In this document: in pieces, positions 63,053-64,000 of the stretch | Position numbering within the stretch: position 1 is the first letter of the stretch | Layout of the letters: each line of letters starts with the position of its first letter | NCBI GenBank assembly: GCA_963799085.1 | Contig: CAWCWA010000004.1 | Span: 181,313-245,312, forward strand | Reading direction: 5' to 3' | Length of the DNA: 64,000 nucleotides | DNA from: AP-15 sp963799085 | GTDB lineage: Bacteria > Pseudomonadota > Alphaproteobacteria > ATCC43930 > CGMCC-115725 | The notes under the pieces: model-generated | The model's database searches: none | The model's input: the letters and a program-made list of their open reading frames with translations, nothing else | What the model was told of the DNA's origin: nothing | Made by a program: the position numbers and the translations under genes

Positions 63053-64000
63053 GGACCGGCCGTTCGCCACGGTCGTCGAAACCGCCGGCCGCCGCCTTCT
63101 CGCCGCAGTCAACCCGCAAGCGGCCGCTGCCGGGCTCGCGCCGGGGATGCCGCTCGCGGATGCGCGCTCCTACCTGCCGGGGCTCGCCACTGCCGTCGCT
63201 GTACCCGCCGAGGACGCTGCGGCCTTGCGCCATCTGGCGGAATGGTGCGGCCGCTACAGCCCGTGGACCGCACCCGACGGCGCCGACGGCGTCAAGATCG
63301 AGATCACCGGCTGCGCTCATCTCTGGGGCGGGGAGGGGGCGCTTGCCGCCGATCTTGCCGCCCGCCTCGGCCGCCGCGGCATCGCCGGCCGCATCGCCGT
63401 CGCCGACACGTTCGGCGCCGCCTGGGCTCTCGCTCGTTTTGCCGCGGCCGGCAAGGCCATCGTGATGGTGCCGCCGGGAGAGGCCCGCGCCGGTCTTGCG
63501 CTGCTGCCGATTGCGGCCCTGCGCCTTGATCCCGATACCGCGCAGCGGCTGCGGCGGGTCGGGCTGCAGCGGATGGGCGATCTCTATGCGATGCCGCGCG
63601 ACGCCCTGGCACGGCGCTTCGGCGAGGAGGTGGCGCGCCGTCTCGACCAGGCGCTCGGCGACCGCGCCGAGCCGCTCTCGCCTCTGGGCGAAACCCCGAC
63701 GCGGCGGGTGCGGCTCAGCTTTGCTGAACCGATCGCCGATCCCGCCGATCTGGCGCTCGCCGCCGAACGGCTCGCCGCCGATCTTGGCCGCCGCCTGGCG
63801 CTCGAAGGAATGGGCGCGCGCCGCCTCGACCTCGCGTTTCACCGCATCGATGGCCGGGTCGAGCATATCCGCCTCGGCACGGCGCGGCCGAGCCGCGACC
63901 CGCACCATCTCGCCCGCCTGTTCAAGGAGCGGCTTGACGCGGTCGATCCCGGTCTCGGCGTGGAGGACATGATTCTCGCCGCCTTCGCCGTCGAACCCCT
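62961..64000 (+). CDS. imuB: DNA polymerase Y family protein ImuB (partial)
   Basis: The first 346 residues of ImuB run off the right edge with no stop. The start MRRVLYLWLTQWPIDRLRL at 62961 lies inside imuA. Visible Y-family parts are TVVETAGRRLLAAVNPQAAAAGLAPGMPLADARSYLPGL, HLAEWCGRYSPWTAPDGADGVKIEITGC and the helix-hairpin-helix LRRVGLQRMGDLYAMPRDALARRFG. The catalytic acidic residues of active Y polymerases are not evident, as expected for ImuB, which acts as an adaptor between the beta clamp and DnaE2. dnaE2 probably follows outside the window. Confidence 0.9.
   Translation, partial: MRRVLYLWLTQWPIDRLRLPSRRRNSAAPAEDRPFATVVETAGRRLLAAVNPQAAAAGLAPGMPLADARSYLPGLATAVAVPAEDAAALRHLAEWCGRYSPWTAPDGADGVKIEITGCAHLWGGEGALAADLAARLGRRGIAGRIAVADTFGAAWALARFAAAGKAIVMVPPGEARAGLALLPIAALRLDPDTAQRLRRVGLQRMGDLYAMPRDALARRFGEEVARRLDQALGDRAEPLSPLGETPTRRVRLSFAEPIADPADLALAAERLAADLGRRLALEGMGARRLDLAFHRIDGRVEHIRLGTARPSRDPHHLARLFKERLDAVDPGLGVEDMILAAFAVEP

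Noticed and set aside
62205..63908. A 567-residue minus-strand open frame over imuA-imuB.
   Set aside because: The plus strand carries the recognisable ImuA and ImuB proteins and the LexA box; the minus reading is Arg/Pro/Gly-rich filler.
1..64000. CRISPR arrays, prophage, restriction or toxin-antitoxin systems.
   Set aside because: I saw no regularly spaced repeats, no structural phage proteins and no recognisable defence genes in the translated frames.

Overview
The window is high-GC DNA from an alphaproteobacterium, most likely of the Rhodospirillales or a close relative. The grounds are gene order and lineage markers: RNase D-kdsD-lptC-lptA-lptB-rpoN-hpf-ptsN; lgt-ndufAF7-pgeF-(lipoprotein)-prs-rplY-pth-ychF; a bc1 complex (petABC); a 180-kDa-type NAD-glutamate dehydrogenase; PmtA-type phosphatidylethanolamine methyltransferase; Hsp20-DUF1150; a NepR-like anti-sigma domain; and a direct-repeat LexA box (GAAC-N7-GAAC) in front of imuA-imuB. 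It is mostly chromosomal core. The only clear mobile DNA is a pair of transposase remnants (IS3 and IS1380 families) in the first kilobase.

Layout. 1-1.0 kb: broken IS elements. 1.4-8.2 kb (minus): a NepR-like domain in frame with yifB, then gmhA, a small lipoprotein, a HAD phosphatase, an AarF/ABC1 kinase and the peptidase PepF. 8.4-11.4 kb (plus): a long-chain acyl-CoA ligase and a serine beta-lactamase-like hydrolase. 11.4-14.4 kb (minus): ugpBAE without ugpC. 14.6-19.5 kb: a YgjP-type metallopeptidase, AmpG, a secreted cyclophilin, an NDUFA9-like SDR and a zinc alcohol dehydrogenase. 19.6 kb: tRNA-Leu(CAG) with a good sigma70 promoter. 19.7-26.9 kb (plus): RNase D, Kdo/LPS-transport genes and the nitrogen-PTS/sigma54 genes. 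26.9-28.7 kb: Hsp20-DUF1150 and a Tim44-domain protein. 28.7-34.9 kb: hemF, trmL, petABC, mtnP and mtnA. 34.9-38.5 kb: tandem Na+/H+ antiporters NhaD and NhaA, and a VOC protein. 38.5-45.6 kb (minus): the ychF-to-lgt group. 45.9-49.8 kb: glgC, a DUF2188 protein and a CHASE2 adenylate cyclase. 50-58.3 kb (plus): glutamate dehydrogenase, a dicarboxylate symporter and an SDR/FAH sugar-acid pair. 58.4-64 kb: a double cold-shock protein, PmtA, an FMN reductase, a DUF1272 protein, an aminotransferase, a DUF2306 membrane protein, and the imuA-imuB mutasome genes running off the right edge.

Sequence quality matters for reading this window. Many conserved genes are split by single-base indels while the protein sequence on both sides stays intact. 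They are densest from 28.9 to 33.8 kb (hemF, trmL, petA, petB, petC, mtnP) and scattered at about 10.95, 51.3, 53.1, 54.7, 57.6, 59.9 and 61.0 kb. I read these mainly as uncorrected sequencing or assembly errors, so these genes are annotated across their full span. One such indel makes an artificial fusion of glutamate dehydrogenase with the downstream symporter.

I found no CRISPR array, prophage, restriction system, toxin-antitoxin pair or clearly novel multi-gene system. The most interesting real signals are the LexA box abutting the imuA start codon, the YifB/NepR-like open frame, the shortened periplasmic-binding tail on the symporter, the DHRS6-like SDR plus FAH pair, and a possible 24-residue membrane peptide coupled to a lipoprotein gene.
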